Of a stretch of DNA of 64,000 bases, positions 18,911-28,646 are shown in pieces. Numbering within the stretch: position 1 is the stretch's first letter; the number at the start of each line of letters is the position of its first letter. Below the pieces are notes generated by a model. That model had not been told where the DNA came from. It worked only from the letters and a program-made list of their open reading frames with translations, and ran no database searches. The stretch is from positions 558,001 through 622,000 of the forward strand of contig NZ_CP047951.1 in the NCBI RefSeq assembly GCF_014279755.1, given 5' to 3'. The position numbers and the translations under genes were made by a program. Source of the stretch: Synechococcus sp. PROS-U-1 (lineage in GTDB: Bacteria > Cyanobacteriota > Cyanobacteriia > PCC-6307 > Cyanobiaceae).

Positions 18911-21900
18911 TCACATCAGGTGATCTTGGAGCTCACTGGGTTTAATCCCGAGCACGAGAACACTGTTGCTCTTGTCTGTCCATTCGATACGACTGTCGTT
19001 GCCATCTGCGATGACTTTGAAGTCTCCAGAGACTTCAATGACATCTGTTGTGGGATCAAAATCCTGGATGGTGTCGAAGCCATTTCCAGCAACAAACGTG
19101 TCTTGTCCTGGCCCTCCCTCCAGGGTGTTGTTGCCAAGACCTCCAATCAATCGATCGTTGTCAGCACCTCCGTAGATCTCGTCATTACCGTGACGTCCGA
19201 TGAGTTGATCATCTCCCTTCAATCCTCTCAGGACTTCATTGGCTCGTCTTCCTTTGATTTGGTCATTTCCTGAAGTTCCTATGAGAGGACTGGTTGTGGA
19301 ATCATCTTTCGCTGCATCAATAGTTGTGCCAGGTGTCAAAGATATTTTTTGGTGCTTGAACGTACTCCATTTCCCTTGTTGCACCTCATTGTCATCGATG
19401 GTGTAGGCATATTGTCGGCCATCTGGGTGTTGTCCTATGAGGGCACCATGACCTCTTTCATCGACGTTAGAGGATCGATCAATAAATGTTCCGTTAATCG
19501 AGGAAAGTGGATTCTTGATATTCAGTGACGATTCGAGAGTTGGGACGTCATTATTCATTTTCATCGTGCTCATATCGCCGTGGCCTTCATGGCCTTCGTG
19601 GCTCCCATGACCATCGTGGCTGCTTCCTCCTGTGTAATAGAAGGTTTTTATTGAGGGAGATTTTTTCGATGATGGTGAATCAACCTTTAATGCAATTAGG
19701 TTGGCGAAGCTGGATTGAATCACCTGCGCATTAACTTCTTCCTGGCTTTGACTTTCTTCTGGTGTTGGAAGAATGTAGCCCGAAGAAACATCAACTGCTC
19801 CGGTATAATTGTCATCAGCGAAAGGTCTGAAATGATCTGTAAAAAGGCTTGTTGCTTTAGCGACTTTTGCTCCCTTATGAGGGTCAATGCCTTGAACAGA
19901 CTTAGCACCGATTTTGCTGCCTTGTGAATTTTTTACGACATCAAAAATTAGGCGACCACTAAAGGCTTCGACGGCACCTTGACCACCTTCTCCTTGCCCA
20001 ACGATGATGTCGACAAAATTGTCACTGTTGATATCGCCAGTGGCTAGGTTGATCGTGGTTTTTCCTTTTGCGTGGAAAGGTTTAATCCGGCCCATGAGCG
20101 AGTAGTCTGCGCCGCTATAAATCTCGATTATTGGCTTCATATTGCTACCTCCTATGCCCGCGACAATGTCAGCATGCCCATCACCATCAATGTCACCAAC
20201 GGCCAATGAGGTTTCACTTTTGTTGGTGTAATTTATTTTTTTGAAAGGGGTTATGTCCTTCAAGACATAGTTGTTGTCTGTTCCGTCGATAAACGTTTGT
20301 GGCTTGGCTTGAATAAGTTGTTTCGGATTAGACGCGAGTTTGATATCCGCACCACCCCAGAAGTATTCCTTGCCAATGATTTCTCCGCTGGATGCCCCTT
20401 CAAATCGACCGGTACCGCCAGTTATTTGATAATGTTCGATGGCTAGATTGTTCTCGACGTCATTAACTTTATGGTATTCATCTGAGATGAGAGAGTCTTG
20501 TTTGTCTGCTGAAGTAAAGACAAATCGCCCATTGTCGTTCGAGTCAGGGATTGTTTCGCCATTTGTTCCTGTTACTTCCTTAGGGTCTGTATTGGCATTC
20601 CAGCCGACGTAACCTCCATCTTGGTTGAATACATCATTGATGTAGGTCTCACCCTCAAGATGTGAGATGCCCCAGCTTCCAGGGCCGCCAGTGCCCTTGT
20701 GATTATCGAGATCGGTTGATTTTTTGTCTGAATAGACATCTGCACTTACAGCAAGTTTCTTGAGATTGCCTTCTGTACTGATTACATCAGACTCCAATGC
20801 GTCTTTCGCTACAGGTGCAAAACCTGCAAACTTGTAATGTCCTGTTGCCGCTTGCTTAACAGCATCTCCATCAAAGATGCGGATCTTGTAGTTTGCATCA
20901 GTGGATTTTTGTCTTTGTATTGTCGCAATGTCGGTAATATTGTCGCTGTATCCTTTTGTTCCGCTTTTGTAGTTTGTATCATTCTTAAGATCGCTTTGGC
21001 TAAAGAAGTTTCCGTAATTAATGTCGCCTATGGCAACGTTAAAGTTTTCGTTGTCAGACTCGTTTTTATAGGGTTTGAGTTCAAAGTTGGCTGAAGTATC
21101 ATTCCCAAGACTAAGATCAACAGATTGACTTGCCAGTTTGGGACCTATAAATGTTGAATCAGTGTTGAGTATGACTTTGACTGCCTGCATCATTCCTGCA
21201 TCTTCATGGAAGAGGATATGGCAGTGATTTACATACGCCCCTGGAAAATCCTCAAAACGCATCCGGATTTTCGTTGAAAAAGGCTTGCTTCGCTTGTTTT
21301 TTACGGCAGCAGCTTGTCCGTAAGGATTATCGGCTGTCTGGGTTCCATCGAGGTAGGCAGCTCCGAGTACAACAGTGTCGGAGAGTTGATTTGTTGGGTA
21401 GGCTGTGATTTCGTCTGTAGTTAGGCCATTGATTTCGGTGACGACAAAATCATTTTGGTGGATGTGGAATGGGTGAGCTTCTCCCCACTCTCCTTTGCTG
21501 TCTCCATAGGATTTATTGACAATACTCCATTCTTCCGTTGTACCCAACATGGGTAACGCCACCACAGTCTGCTGCTGAGGGGTGTGGCCAAAATAACGTC
21601 CATTGACTCTGTAAGCACCTTCAAAATCCTGGGGATTATTATCCGATGGAGGGAATGACCCAACTCCACCCTCACCGAAGTAATTGTAAACAGGCTTGCC
21701 ATCGGCATCTTTAAGAAAGGCACTCCATACAAATTCTCGTTGATTAATCTGGCCAGCTTCAAGTTGCGCGGAAGTTTCCTTCATCCACTTGTTGATTTCT
21801 TTCTGCTCCTTTTTGATATAATTCCAGGGCTTCGGATAATCTGGTTTCTTGGATATTGATTTGCCACTAACATCTACAGTTGCTAATACTTGAGGCCCCC

Positions 21901-23341
21901 AAACCAGGTGACCATCATTAAAGCCATAATATGAGTCGCCAGCGACATTTGATTTTGATTTTTTGTTGGTGTTTGTATTTGTTATTTCTGGTGCAAGATC
22001 TTTGCCAAGAATCTCATCAGTACCATTGCTTAGAAAATAATACTTCCCTGGCTTGGTAAACGCATGCTGCAGAGTCATGCGGGCACCTGGTGCCATGACC
22101 GGCGTTTCCGTGGAGCTTGTTAGCCCTTCTTTGGCTGCTCCAGCCACGTCTCCATCAACGGCAACAAGTTCAAAGTCTTCAAGACTAAATTTGCCGTTGT
22201 GTTCGCGCACCAGCTGGATCACATAATGCGAGTTGACCGTGAAATTAAGGAAGCCAAATAAATTCCATTCACCTACTTTGGCATCAATGGTTGGATTATA
22301 TTGACCATTAACAGTATGGATTATATTTTCGATCGGGGTTCCATTCAGACCAAATCCATAATGTGGGTTCCCATCAAGCGGACTTTCCTTATCATATCCA
22401 AAAGGCATGTAATTATATCCGATATAACCTGCATCGGAAATCTTATAAATAGAATTGCCTTCATTGTCTACCGTAAATTCAGGTGGCGCTGCTATGGCAT
22501 ACGCCGTTCCATTTGGATCTTGATTCACCGGATCATTATCTGATGCAGGTCGGAGCTCTTGCTGTAAGCTCCAGGTTTGCAAATTCATCCAGTAGACAGG
22601 ATCTTTAACTGGATCAAACTTTCTTAGATCATTGCTTTCTTCTGTCGAAGGTTGAATGAGCAAGGGCCCTGCTAATCCCTTGGAGACCTGAACATTCGTA
22701 GCACCATGTAAATGTGGATGGTACCAATCTGGTCCTACAAAATGGTCGTCAGGAACTTTGATTTCTGTTTCCCAAGTTTCACCACGATCAATGGAGATTA
22801 AAACATTGTCGCTATCGCCTTGAGCTGATACATGCAGCCCGTGCGTATGAAGGTTGGTGTCGTCATAGTAAGAATATGTTTTGTCTTCCGGCAAGTCGTT
22901 GATCAGTTTGACCTTAATGGTGTCTCCCGGATCAACGACAATGAGCGGACCATGTGTCAGACCTGTTTCACCATTGTAAAGTTGAAAATCATTGTTGTAG
23001 ACAGATGTATCTTCAGCATCACTGGCCGTGAGTTTTCCCAAGCCAGGTATATTGATTTCATTGAAGGATGAAAGAGTGAGTTCAATATCAACTTCATCTA
23101 TCTCCGGCCCCCAACTGGAGTAATAAAGACCCTTGGGATGTTCGTAAGTGTACTTCCCTTTTTTGTAGCCAGATTGCCCTTTCTGCCATTCTTGCCAGGC
23201 ACTGTCGTATGGAACTTTTACATCTGGATGAGGAAGAACTTTTAAAAAAGCATCTGGATCAAAAGCCTCGCTCCACGATGAGTGGAGGCGTGTACCAATG
23301 GTGTACGTATCGCGGAGCAAAGGCATTAGTGAGCAACTCAA
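18911..23341 (-). CDS. giant multicopper oxidase fused to CHRD-like, FG-GAP-like, His-rich and RTX segments
   Basis: This 1476-residue protein is probably secreted by a type I system: it has no N-terminal signal peptide, and its C-terminus carries RTX repeats (about 1350-1420, such as GLKGDDQLIGRHGNDEIYGG). The first half (about 120-725) is a multicopper oxidase with all four copper-ligand motifs: LHTHGLHVS, WYHPHLHG, HPFHIHQNDF and HCHILFHEDAGMM. Next come a region resembling CHRD or dirigent-like beta-barrels (about 840-990) and FG-GAP-like calcium repeats (VGDIDGDGHADIVAG and TGDINSDNFVDIIVG, about 1050-1120). A His-rich stretch (DGHGSHEGHEGHGDM, near 1250) precedes the RTX part. Substrates could be Mn(II), Fe(II), Cu(I) or phenolics. 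The gene is AT-richer than mutS2. Confidence 0.9.
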   Translation of the reverse strand: MSCSLMPLLRDTYTIGTRLHSSWSEAFDPDAFLKVLPHPDVKVPYDSAWQEWQKGQSGYKKGKYTYEHPKGLYYSSWGPEIDEVDIELTLSSFNEINIPGLGKLTASDAEDTSVYNNDFQLYNGETGLTHGPLIVVDPGDTIKVKLINDLPEDKTYSYYDDTNLHTHGLHVSAQGDSDNVLISIDRGETWETEIKVPDDHFVGPDWYHPHLHGATNVQVSKGLAGPLLIQPSTEESNDLRKFDPVKDPVYWMNLQTWSLQQELRPASDNDPVNQDPNGTAYAIAAPPEFTVDNEGNSIYKISDAGYIGYNYMPFGYDKESPLDGNPHYGFGLNGTPIENIIHTVNGQYNPTIDAKVGEWNLFGFLNFTVNSHYVIQLVREHNGKFSLEDFELVAVDGDVAGAAKEGLTSSTETPVMAPGARMTLQHAFTKPGKYYFLSNGTDEILGKDLAPEITNTNTNKKSKSNVAGDSYYGFNDGHLVWGPQVLATVDVSGKSISKKPDYPKPWNYIKKEQKEINKWMKETSAQLEAGQINQREFVWSAFLKDADGKPVYNYFGEGGVGSFPPSDNNPQDFEGAYRVNGRYFGHTPQQQTVVALPMLGTTEEWSIVNKSYGDSKGEWGEAHPFHIHQNDFVVTEINGLTTDEITAYPTNQLSDTVVLGAAYLDGTQTADNPYGQAAAVKNKRSKPFSTKIRMRFEDFPGAYVNHCHILFHEDAGMMQAVKVILNTDSTFIGPKLASQSVDLSLGNDTSANFELKPYKNESDNENFNVAIGDINYGNFFSQSDLKNDTNYKSGTKGYSDNITDIATIQRQKSTDANYKIRIFDGDAVKQAATGHYKFAGFAPVAKDALESDVISTEGNLKKLAVSADVYSDKKSTDLDNHKGTGGPGSWGISHLEGETYINDVFNQDGGYVGWNANTDPKEVTGTNGETIPDSNDNGRFVFTSADKQDSLISDEYHKVNDVENNLAIEHYQITGGTGRFEGASSGEIIGKEYFWGGADIKLASNPKQLIQAKPQTFIDGTDNNYVLKDITPFKKINYTNKSETSLAVGDIDGDGHADIVAGIGGSNMKPIIEIYSGADYSLMGRIKPFHAKGKTTINLATGDINSDNFVDIIVGQGEGGQGAVEAFSGRLIFDVVKNSQGSKIGAKSVQGIDPHKGAKVAKATSLFTDHFRPFADDNYTGAVDVSSGYILPTPEESQSQEEVNAQVIQSSFANLIALKVDSPSSKKSPSIKTFYYTGGSSHDGHGSHEGHEGHGDMSTMKMNNDVPTLESSLNIKNPLSSINGTFIDRSSNVDERGHGALIGQHPDGRQYAYTIDDNEVQQGKWSTFKHQKISLTPGTTIDAAKDDSTTSPLIGTSGNDQIKGRRANEVLRGLKGDDQLIGRHGNDEIYGGADNDRLIGGLGNNTLEGGPGQDTFVAGNGFDTIQDFDPTTDVIEVSGDFKVIADGNDSRIEWTDKSNSVLVLGIKPSELQDHLM

Positions 23342-23412
23342 TATCTTTTTATTGTAATCAGCCGAGGTAACTCTATTTCTTCTTTGCGGATTTCTTTAGA
23401 TTCAACTGATCT

Positions 23413-24156
23413 CTATCCCTTTGGCCAGTTGTGATCTGTTCCATTGAGCTTGTTGTACTGTTCCATTGCTGTGATGAAATTGTCCCGACATACAGATCGA
23501 ACTTGGTTGAATTCTAATTGCTCCCCATTGGGGCCTTTTGCATAAATAAGAGCCCAACCCTCGAAAGATCCAGGGAACTCTGTGATGGCATAACTCTCTG
23601 GTGCTTCTCCGAGTTGATTGCGATTGTCGACCTCCACTTTTTTGTTCACAGAAACTTCAGTTAAACCTCGTTTGTGTGATTCTTCGACAAGTTTGGTAGC
23701 GAACTCATCCATATCCACATTTGACTTCATATGAAATGAAACATGCGGAACGTTGCCAAATCCAACAGATGAGGAAACCGGCTTAAAGATATTGGGAGCA
23801 AATGGAGTTTCCTTAGCGCCTCTAAAGTGCAACAGCTCTAAGTTAGTATTACCGAATTGAATGAACCTAACATCCAGCGCATCTTTGCTCCCATCCCTCA
23901 GGTCTGGCACACCATAAAATTCAGGAGAATGCTCACCTTCTTTACTATTCAGTTCATCTTGTTGAAATAGCAGGTTATGTAATTCTGGTCCGTAGAAGCC
24001 GTCACCACCAACAGCTAATCGACCTCCAAGAACCTCGATATAGAACTTCAGTGATTTATCAAGGTCTGGGGTTGTTAGGCCGAAGTGCTGGATGCCCTGA
24101 AGCATATGGCCTAGAGCAGAAGGCTTTTCTTGGCTGTCGGGAGAATACAGCTCCAT
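23413..24156 (-). CDS. VOC superfamily protein (glyoxalase/extradiol dioxygenase-like)
   Basis: This is a vicinal oxygen chelate protein of 247 residues when started at the ATG at 24156; an upstream ATG at 24216 would add a hydrophobic leader that does not match the fold. Likely metal ligands are His in GIQHFGLTTPDLDKS, Glu in NLELLHFRG, His in VPHVSFHMKS and Glu in NGEQLEFNQV. The N-terminal pattern DKSLKFYIEVLGGRL is typical. The insert between domains is longer than in small glyoxalases. It lies downstream of the TolC-like gene in the same direction and is in the AT-rich accessory block. The substrate is unknown. Confidence 0.85.
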   Translation of the reverse strand: MELYSPDSQEKPSALGHMLQGIQHFGLTTPDLDKSLKFYIEVLGGRLAVGGDGFYGPELHNLLFQQDELNSKEGEHSPEFYGVPDLRDGSKDALDVRFIQFGNTNLELLHFRGAKETPFAPNIFKPVSSSVGFGNVPHVSFHMKSNVDMDEFATKLVEESHKRGLTEVSVNKKVEVDNRNQLGEAPESYAITEFPGSFEGWALIYAKGPNGEQLEFNQVRSVCRDNFITAMEQYNKLNGTDHNWPKG

Positions 24157-24273
24157 TTTAGTTGAAGAATTTGTAACTACAATATGGCTGAAAAAGAAAG
24201 ATAGAGCATAATGCACGTACTAATGTCAGGACATCAATACAAAGTTGCTTGAAGTTTGTTCCGACACATTTGA

Positions 24274-25830
24274 CTATTCGCTTTTCATTACAACGACCGC
24301 ATCGTCAAGGGTTTTGGAGATACCAGATGGCCAGATGGCTGTATAGCGATAAAGCTCAGAAATAGAGTTGTTGTAAACAAATATAGCTTTATTGTATCGA
24401 CGAGATGCAACTGCTACAGCAGAGGCTGCTGTCGAATAGCTAGATGCAGAAACCTTATTTTGTTTATAAAGCTGCATGTTGGTTTGTCTCGCATCAAGGG
24501 CATTCGACAGTGCGGCAGATGTAGTATCTAAACTCATTTTTGCAGTTGTGTATTTAGCAAATGCTGTTGCAGCTTGTGCCTCAATTCTGTCTTTGTGAGA
24601 CTGTGCTTGGGCGAGGAACTTTTTAGACTGATAATCTAAACTTTTTGCTTTTGCTGCAGCAACTGTCCCATCAAAATTCCAATTGATTTTTAAACCGATG
24701 TTGGCCTCTGGTCCATACAAGTAACTTCCATTATTTTTAGTCGTATCTACAGCCCTACTAATTCCACTTTGATTGGTATATCCAGCATATCCATACAGAG
24801 ATATATTCGGGATGTAGCTGTATTTTAATGAGGTTGCAAGATAGCTTGATGATTTGGCCCTAGTTGTCGCTATTTTGATTTCCTCTCGATGCTCGAGTGC
24901 ATGCTCAATTGTAGGCATCAGTTCCAACGGCCATGATCCCAGAGGACGCAGTTGGAAATTGCTTGATGGACGGGCCAAGCTGCCTAAGGGTAACCCCATA
25001 TTCGACGACAACGTAGTTGCAGCCTCAATCAAAGCGATATGTTGTTGGATCAATTCTTGTAGCTGAGTATATAAAGTTGATTTGTTCTGCTGTACTGCAT
25101 TTAAGTTTTTTAATGATGGATTACTTGCATATTTGTTTTCAGATTCGATCAGTTGCTCCAGGTTATTTTTGTAATCTTTTTCAAGATCATCGAGATACTG
25201 CCGAATACTATGTAATTTATAGTAATCGCGATTTATGTCAAGCACAAGGTCCCTTACTGATAAGTTGAAAAGAAGCTCTTCGGCTTTTGCAGATTCTGTA
25301 GAACTGTTGATTTTTGCACCACGGCTTAGGTTGAAAAACGTCCATCTTGCTGAAATCCCCGGCGTTAAGGAATCAAGGACTGTATAGCTCTTGATCGGCG
25401 TGCTGGGCTGAGTTGATGTCCCGAAACTTCGTCCTCGCGTTGAAACATATTGCTGACCAAGCAATGGCAATGTTGGGATCCGAGTAATGTCACCCATCGG
25501 TCCTGCTCCTGAAACAGTAGGCCACCACAATCTTTTGTCACTGATGGCACTCCACTGTTTTGACTGAACACCTTTGTAGGCGGCCTGAATTGTTGAATTA
25601 TTCGATATAGCATAATTAGTAGCTTCTTCAAGTGTATATTCCTTGGATCGGCCTTGATAGTCAGATCGCATCGCAGCCAATTGTTCACTTGTACCGGAAA
25701 ACGTGTCTATAGACTTACTTGCTTCGTTTGGTTCGAACTGGTGTTGAGCAGAAGCTTTGACGAAACCCCCAATGCTGGCAATAGTCAGAGCAGCAAAAAT
25801 ACACTTTAATGATGAAGAAATTGCTTTCAC
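24274..25830 (-). CDS. TolC-family outer membrane efflux/secretion channel
   Basis: This 518-residue protein begins with a clear signal peptide (MKAISSSLKCIFAALTIAS, then GGFVKASAQ). It continues with the two outer-membrane-efflux-protein repeats typical of TolC: long alpha-helical, Ala/Gln/Asn-rich segments alternating with short strands. ALEHREEIKIATTRAKSS and KSLDYQSKKFLAQAQSHKD are examples. Such proteins form the periplasm-spanning exit duct for type I secretion or RND/MFS efflux. The RTX proteins in this window are candidate cargo, but no inner-membrane ABC or membrane-fusion partner is adjacent. It is divergent from the EthD-like gene. Confidence 0.88.
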   Translation of the reverse strand: MKAISSSLKCIFAALTIASIGGFVKASAQHQFEPNEASKSIDTFSGTSEQLAAMRSDYQGRSKEYTLEEATNYAISNNSTIQAAYKGVQSKQWSAISDKRLWWPTVSGAGPMGDITRIPTLPLLGQQYVSTRGRSFGTSTQPSTPIKSYTVLDSLTPGISARWTFFNLSRGAKINSSTESAKAEELLFNLSVRDLVLDINRDYYKLHSIRQYLDDLEKDYKNNLEQLIESENKYASNPSLKNLNAVQQNKSTLYTQLQELIQQHIALIEAATTLSSNMGLPLGSLARPSSNFQLRPLGSWPLELMPTIEHALEHREEIKIATTRAKSSSYLATSLKYSYIPNISLYGYAGYTNQSGISRAVDTTKNNGSYLYGPEANIGLKINWNFDGTVAAAKAKSLDYQSKKFLAQAQSHKDRIEAQAATAFAKYTTAKMSLDTTSAALSNALDARQTNMQLYKQNKVSASSYSTAASAVAVASRRYNKAIFVYNNSISELYRYTAIWPSGISKTLDDAVVVMKSE

Positions 25831-25965
25831 TTGACTAGATAAATAATATCCATCTTATGTGAAGTTGCCCTCTGTTCAGCTTTTATTGTCAATTGCGCAT
25901 ATTTATCCTTGGCGTGATCCAATCCCTGAGATTGGCATAAGATAGGTATGCTCAATTAAAGCAGT

Positions 25966-26868
25966 ATGACCGACTTTAACGCTCCTCGAGAAGAAGTTGT
26001 TTTTTATGTTCCTCTGTGGAAGAGGAATGGTATTAGCCTTCAACAATTTGACGACTATTGGCGGGATGTACATGGCCCTGTGTGCGCACGTTTGCCAGGT
26101 CAGATGGAGTATTGGCAGTATCATTTGTCTGCCTATGATGGTGGCATTTTTCCACAAATTAAGGACATCATTGTTAATGATGATCCTGAAGATCAATTTC
26201 TTGGTATTGCTGAGTTGACTTTCTCCAATGTCGAGGACCGTACGACTTGGTTTACTGCTTCTTCGATACTAATGGATGACGAACACAATATTTTCAGTAA
26301 GGCCATTGGGTACACGACATCCTTGGGCAATACACGAACGGTCAAAAGTGAATTGGCCAACCCCTATCCAAATGGAGCCATTCCTGCGATCCGTTATCAC
26401 GTGATGGTGCGTAAGCATGACCAAGTGTCCGTTGATGACTTCCGCGAGTATTTCATCCATACACTCATGCATTCGATTGGGCGCTCTGATGAAGTCCTTC
26501 AGTTGAGATATCATGTGTTCGACGAAATAGATACCTCCCGTCCGGATGCTCAGGGTGTTGAGCACGTTGAAAAAGAAGGAAAAGATTATCACGCTGCGTT
26601 TGAAATCTCTTTTGCAACGGGATTAGATCGCGAGAATTTCTTTGCATCTGATCAATACATTAAAGCGATGTCAGATGGTGGTTGCATTATCGAAATGATT
26701 AAGCCTTGCCTGGAACGATTTGCTTCTACATTTGTTTGTGACCATCAAATGACATTGGCTGGTCAACGAGGTTCCTCAACTGCACAATTAATCACTGATT
26801 TGGGTGCTACCAATCAAATTCGAGATGATATTAAAAACCTTATGTTGACCAATCAGTTATCAGATTGA
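25966..26868 (+). CDS. EthD-like dimeric alpha/beta-barrel protein (two domains)
   Basis: This 300-residue protein begins with an EthD-type domain: VPLWKRNGISLQQFDDYWRD followed by VHGPVCARLPG, the characteristic pattern with the conserved YW-x-x-x-HGP. A second similar ferredoxin-like domain appears from about residue 140 (IRYHVMVRKHDQVSVDDFRE). EthD-like proteins act in ether or aromatic degradation and polyketide tailoring; no exact reaction is assignable here. It is the only rightward gene in this part of the block, divergent from the TolC-like gene and convergent (5-base gap) with the GH13 amylase. The frame ends with GATNQIRDDIKNL. Confidence 0.75.
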   Translation: MTDFNAPREEVVFYVPLWKRNGISLQQFDDYWRDVHGPVCARLPGQMEYWQYHLSAYDGGIFPQIKDIIVNDDPEDQFLGIAELTFSNVEDRTTWFTASSILMDDEHNIFSKAIGYTTSLGNTRTVKSELANPYPNGAIPAIRYHVMVRKHDQVSVDDFREYFIHTLMHSIGRSDEVLQLRYHVFDEIDTSRPDAQGVEHVEKEGKDYHAAFEISFATGLDRENFFASDQYIKAMSDGGCIIEMIKPCLERFASTFVCDHQMTLAGQRGSSTAQLITDLGATNQIRDDIKNLMLTNQLSD

Positions 26869-26873
26869 TTCCA

Positions 26874-28538
26874 CTAGCTTAAGTTTGCTGCTTGTCTTTG
26901 ATGGAATTCAAGTGCACTTACCTCAACCCATACAGATACGGATCCGCCTTCACATCTAAAGTCGGCTGATCCGTTATTATCTGTGGTGATTATTTCACTG
27001 CACTGTTCAGTTAAATCGACATATGGTGTATTTAATCTTCCTGTGTTCATTGTTTTTACTCCTCCAGGTCCATCACTCATTAGGACTGCTAAGCCAAAAG
27101 GATGTAGCTGTGTTCCTATTCTCGTCCAGCCAATGACATCCTGAGAGTCGAGATAGTCATATTGTTCTCCATATGCAAAATATTTTCTGGCCAGCAGCAA
27201 GCGATCAATAATGTGACGATGGCTTTTGATTTCTATTGCATGTAGATTTCCATCTGTTCCGTAGTCTGAATATGTAGCTCCATAGTAGTCAGGATAAAAA
27301 ATACAGGGATATCCTTCAGCTCTTAATAAGATGATTGAATAGGCTAAGGGTTTAAACCAATCGGCTACCGGTGACTCCAGAGCTTGCATTGGTTGGGTAT
27401 CATGATTTTCTACTAAGGTAACTGCTAACAGAGGTGCCTCTTTAACCAGTGTTCCGTTTAGTATTGATCCCATATCAAAATAGCCTCCTGATTCACTTGC
27501 TTTGTGAAAATTAAAATGTAGTGGTGCATCAAATAGAGACATCTGCCCTCCAGTCCTTGATGCATAACTGCATAAAGTATTGATATCGTAAGTCCAAAAC
27601 TCCCCCACGACAAAGACATCTCTACCAGCATATTTTTCGATATGTTGAATCCAGTCCACGAAGAAGTCGCTGTTAATATGTTTGATTGCATCCAGCCTGA
27701 AGCCCCTTGAACCTGTAGTATCCAGAGTCCACTCACCCCATCTTTTTAGTTCATCTTTAACTTCTGGATGGTCTAAATCTAAATCACACCCCATTAAAAA
27801 ATCGTAATTTCCACGTTCTCCATCTACATTATTTTCAAGAGGCTTGTCTTTTACTTGCCAAACTACTCTCGCTTCTGGTTCAAGAGTGTTGTAGTCAACA
27901 GAATCAAAATGTTGCCATCCCCATTTCATTTCTGAGTACTGTGATCCACGCCCTGGGAATGAGAAGCCAGTCCATGCAGATACTTTCCTTGCACTTCCAA
28001 GTGCATGGTGTCGGTTGTTATCGTCAAGAGGAACCGCTTCAAATTCTTCCTGTAGATCAGCTCCCATTTTGTGATTGAACACGGCATCGGCATAGACTTC
28101 GATGCCGTAGGAGCAGCATTCGCGTACTGCACTTAAATATTCCCCTTTCGTTCCGTACTTTGTTCGCACACTTCCCTTTTGATCAAATTCACCGAGATCA
28201 AAGAGATCGTATGTTGAGTAACCTACATCCTTTGCACCATTCATTCCCTTGTATGCCGGTGGTAGCCAAAGTGCGGTGATGCCTGCTTTTGCCAGGTTTG
28301 GTGCTTCTTCTTTGAGTCTCTTCCAATGGTTGCCGTCGTCAGCGGTGTACCAGTGGAACCACTGCATCATCACACCATTGAATTCTCCAACATTCTTTTG
28401 GTCAATCAGTGTTCGTTCATTTTCTTCTAACCATGCTCGAAGAATCTTTTTAATGTCTTCATTTTGAAATTTTTTACTTTCATCCAAGCTGAGCTCTGTC
28501 TTGTCCCGTAGGCTCTCGTGGGGACTGGGATCACTCAT
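26874..28538 (-). CDS. cytoplasmic-type GH13 alpha-amylase
   Basis: This 554-residue GH13 enzyme resembles the liquefying or cytoplasmic alpha-amylases (AmyA/AmyS type, subfamily 5). It has NGVMMQWFHWYTADDGNHW near the start, ALWLPPAYKGM, VYADAVFNHKMGAD (region I), GFRLDAIKHI with the nucleophile (region II), VVGEFWTYDI with the acid/base Glu (region III) and LVENHDTQPMQALE (region IV). No signal peptide is visible, so it probably hydrolyses intracellular glycogen or maltodextrin. It is the last gene of the leftward partner-switch/glucan run, 108 bases after the SpoIIE-type phosphatase. Confidence 0.92.
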   Translation of the reverse strand: MSDPSPHESLRDKTELSLDESKKFQNEDIKKILRAWLEENERTLIDQKNVGEFNGVMMQWFHWYTADDGNHWKRLKEEAPNLAKAGITALWLPPAYKGMNGAKDVGYSTYDLFDLGEFDQKGSVRTKYGTKGEYLSAVRECCSYGIEVYADAVFNHKMGADLQEEFEAVPLDDNNRHHALGSARKVSAWTGFSFPGRGSQYSEMKWGWQHFDSVDYNTLEPEARVVWQVKDKPLENNVDGERGNYDFLMGCDLDLDHPEVKDELKRWGEWTLDTTGSRGFRLDAIKHINSDFFVDWIQHIEKYAGRDVFVVGEFWTYDINTLCSYASRTGGQMSLFDAPLHFNFHKASESGGYFDMGSILNGTLVKEAPLLAVTLVENHDTQPMQALESPVADWFKPLAYSIILLRAEGYPCIFYPDYYGATYSDYGTDGNLHAIEIKSHRHIIDRLLLARKYFAYGEQYDYLDSQDVIGWTRIGTQLHPFGLAVLMSDGPGGVKTMNTGRLNTPYVDLTEQCSEIITTDNNGSADFRCEGGSVSVWVEVSALEFHQRQAANLS

Positions 28539-28646
28539 CGTAAAGTCTGCATTTAACTAATTTTAGTCTTTCTATAGTCCCGTGCAATGCACTGGATCGT
28601 ACAAAATTTAGATTTTCCTTCTCCTATATCCAATTCAAAAAAACTC

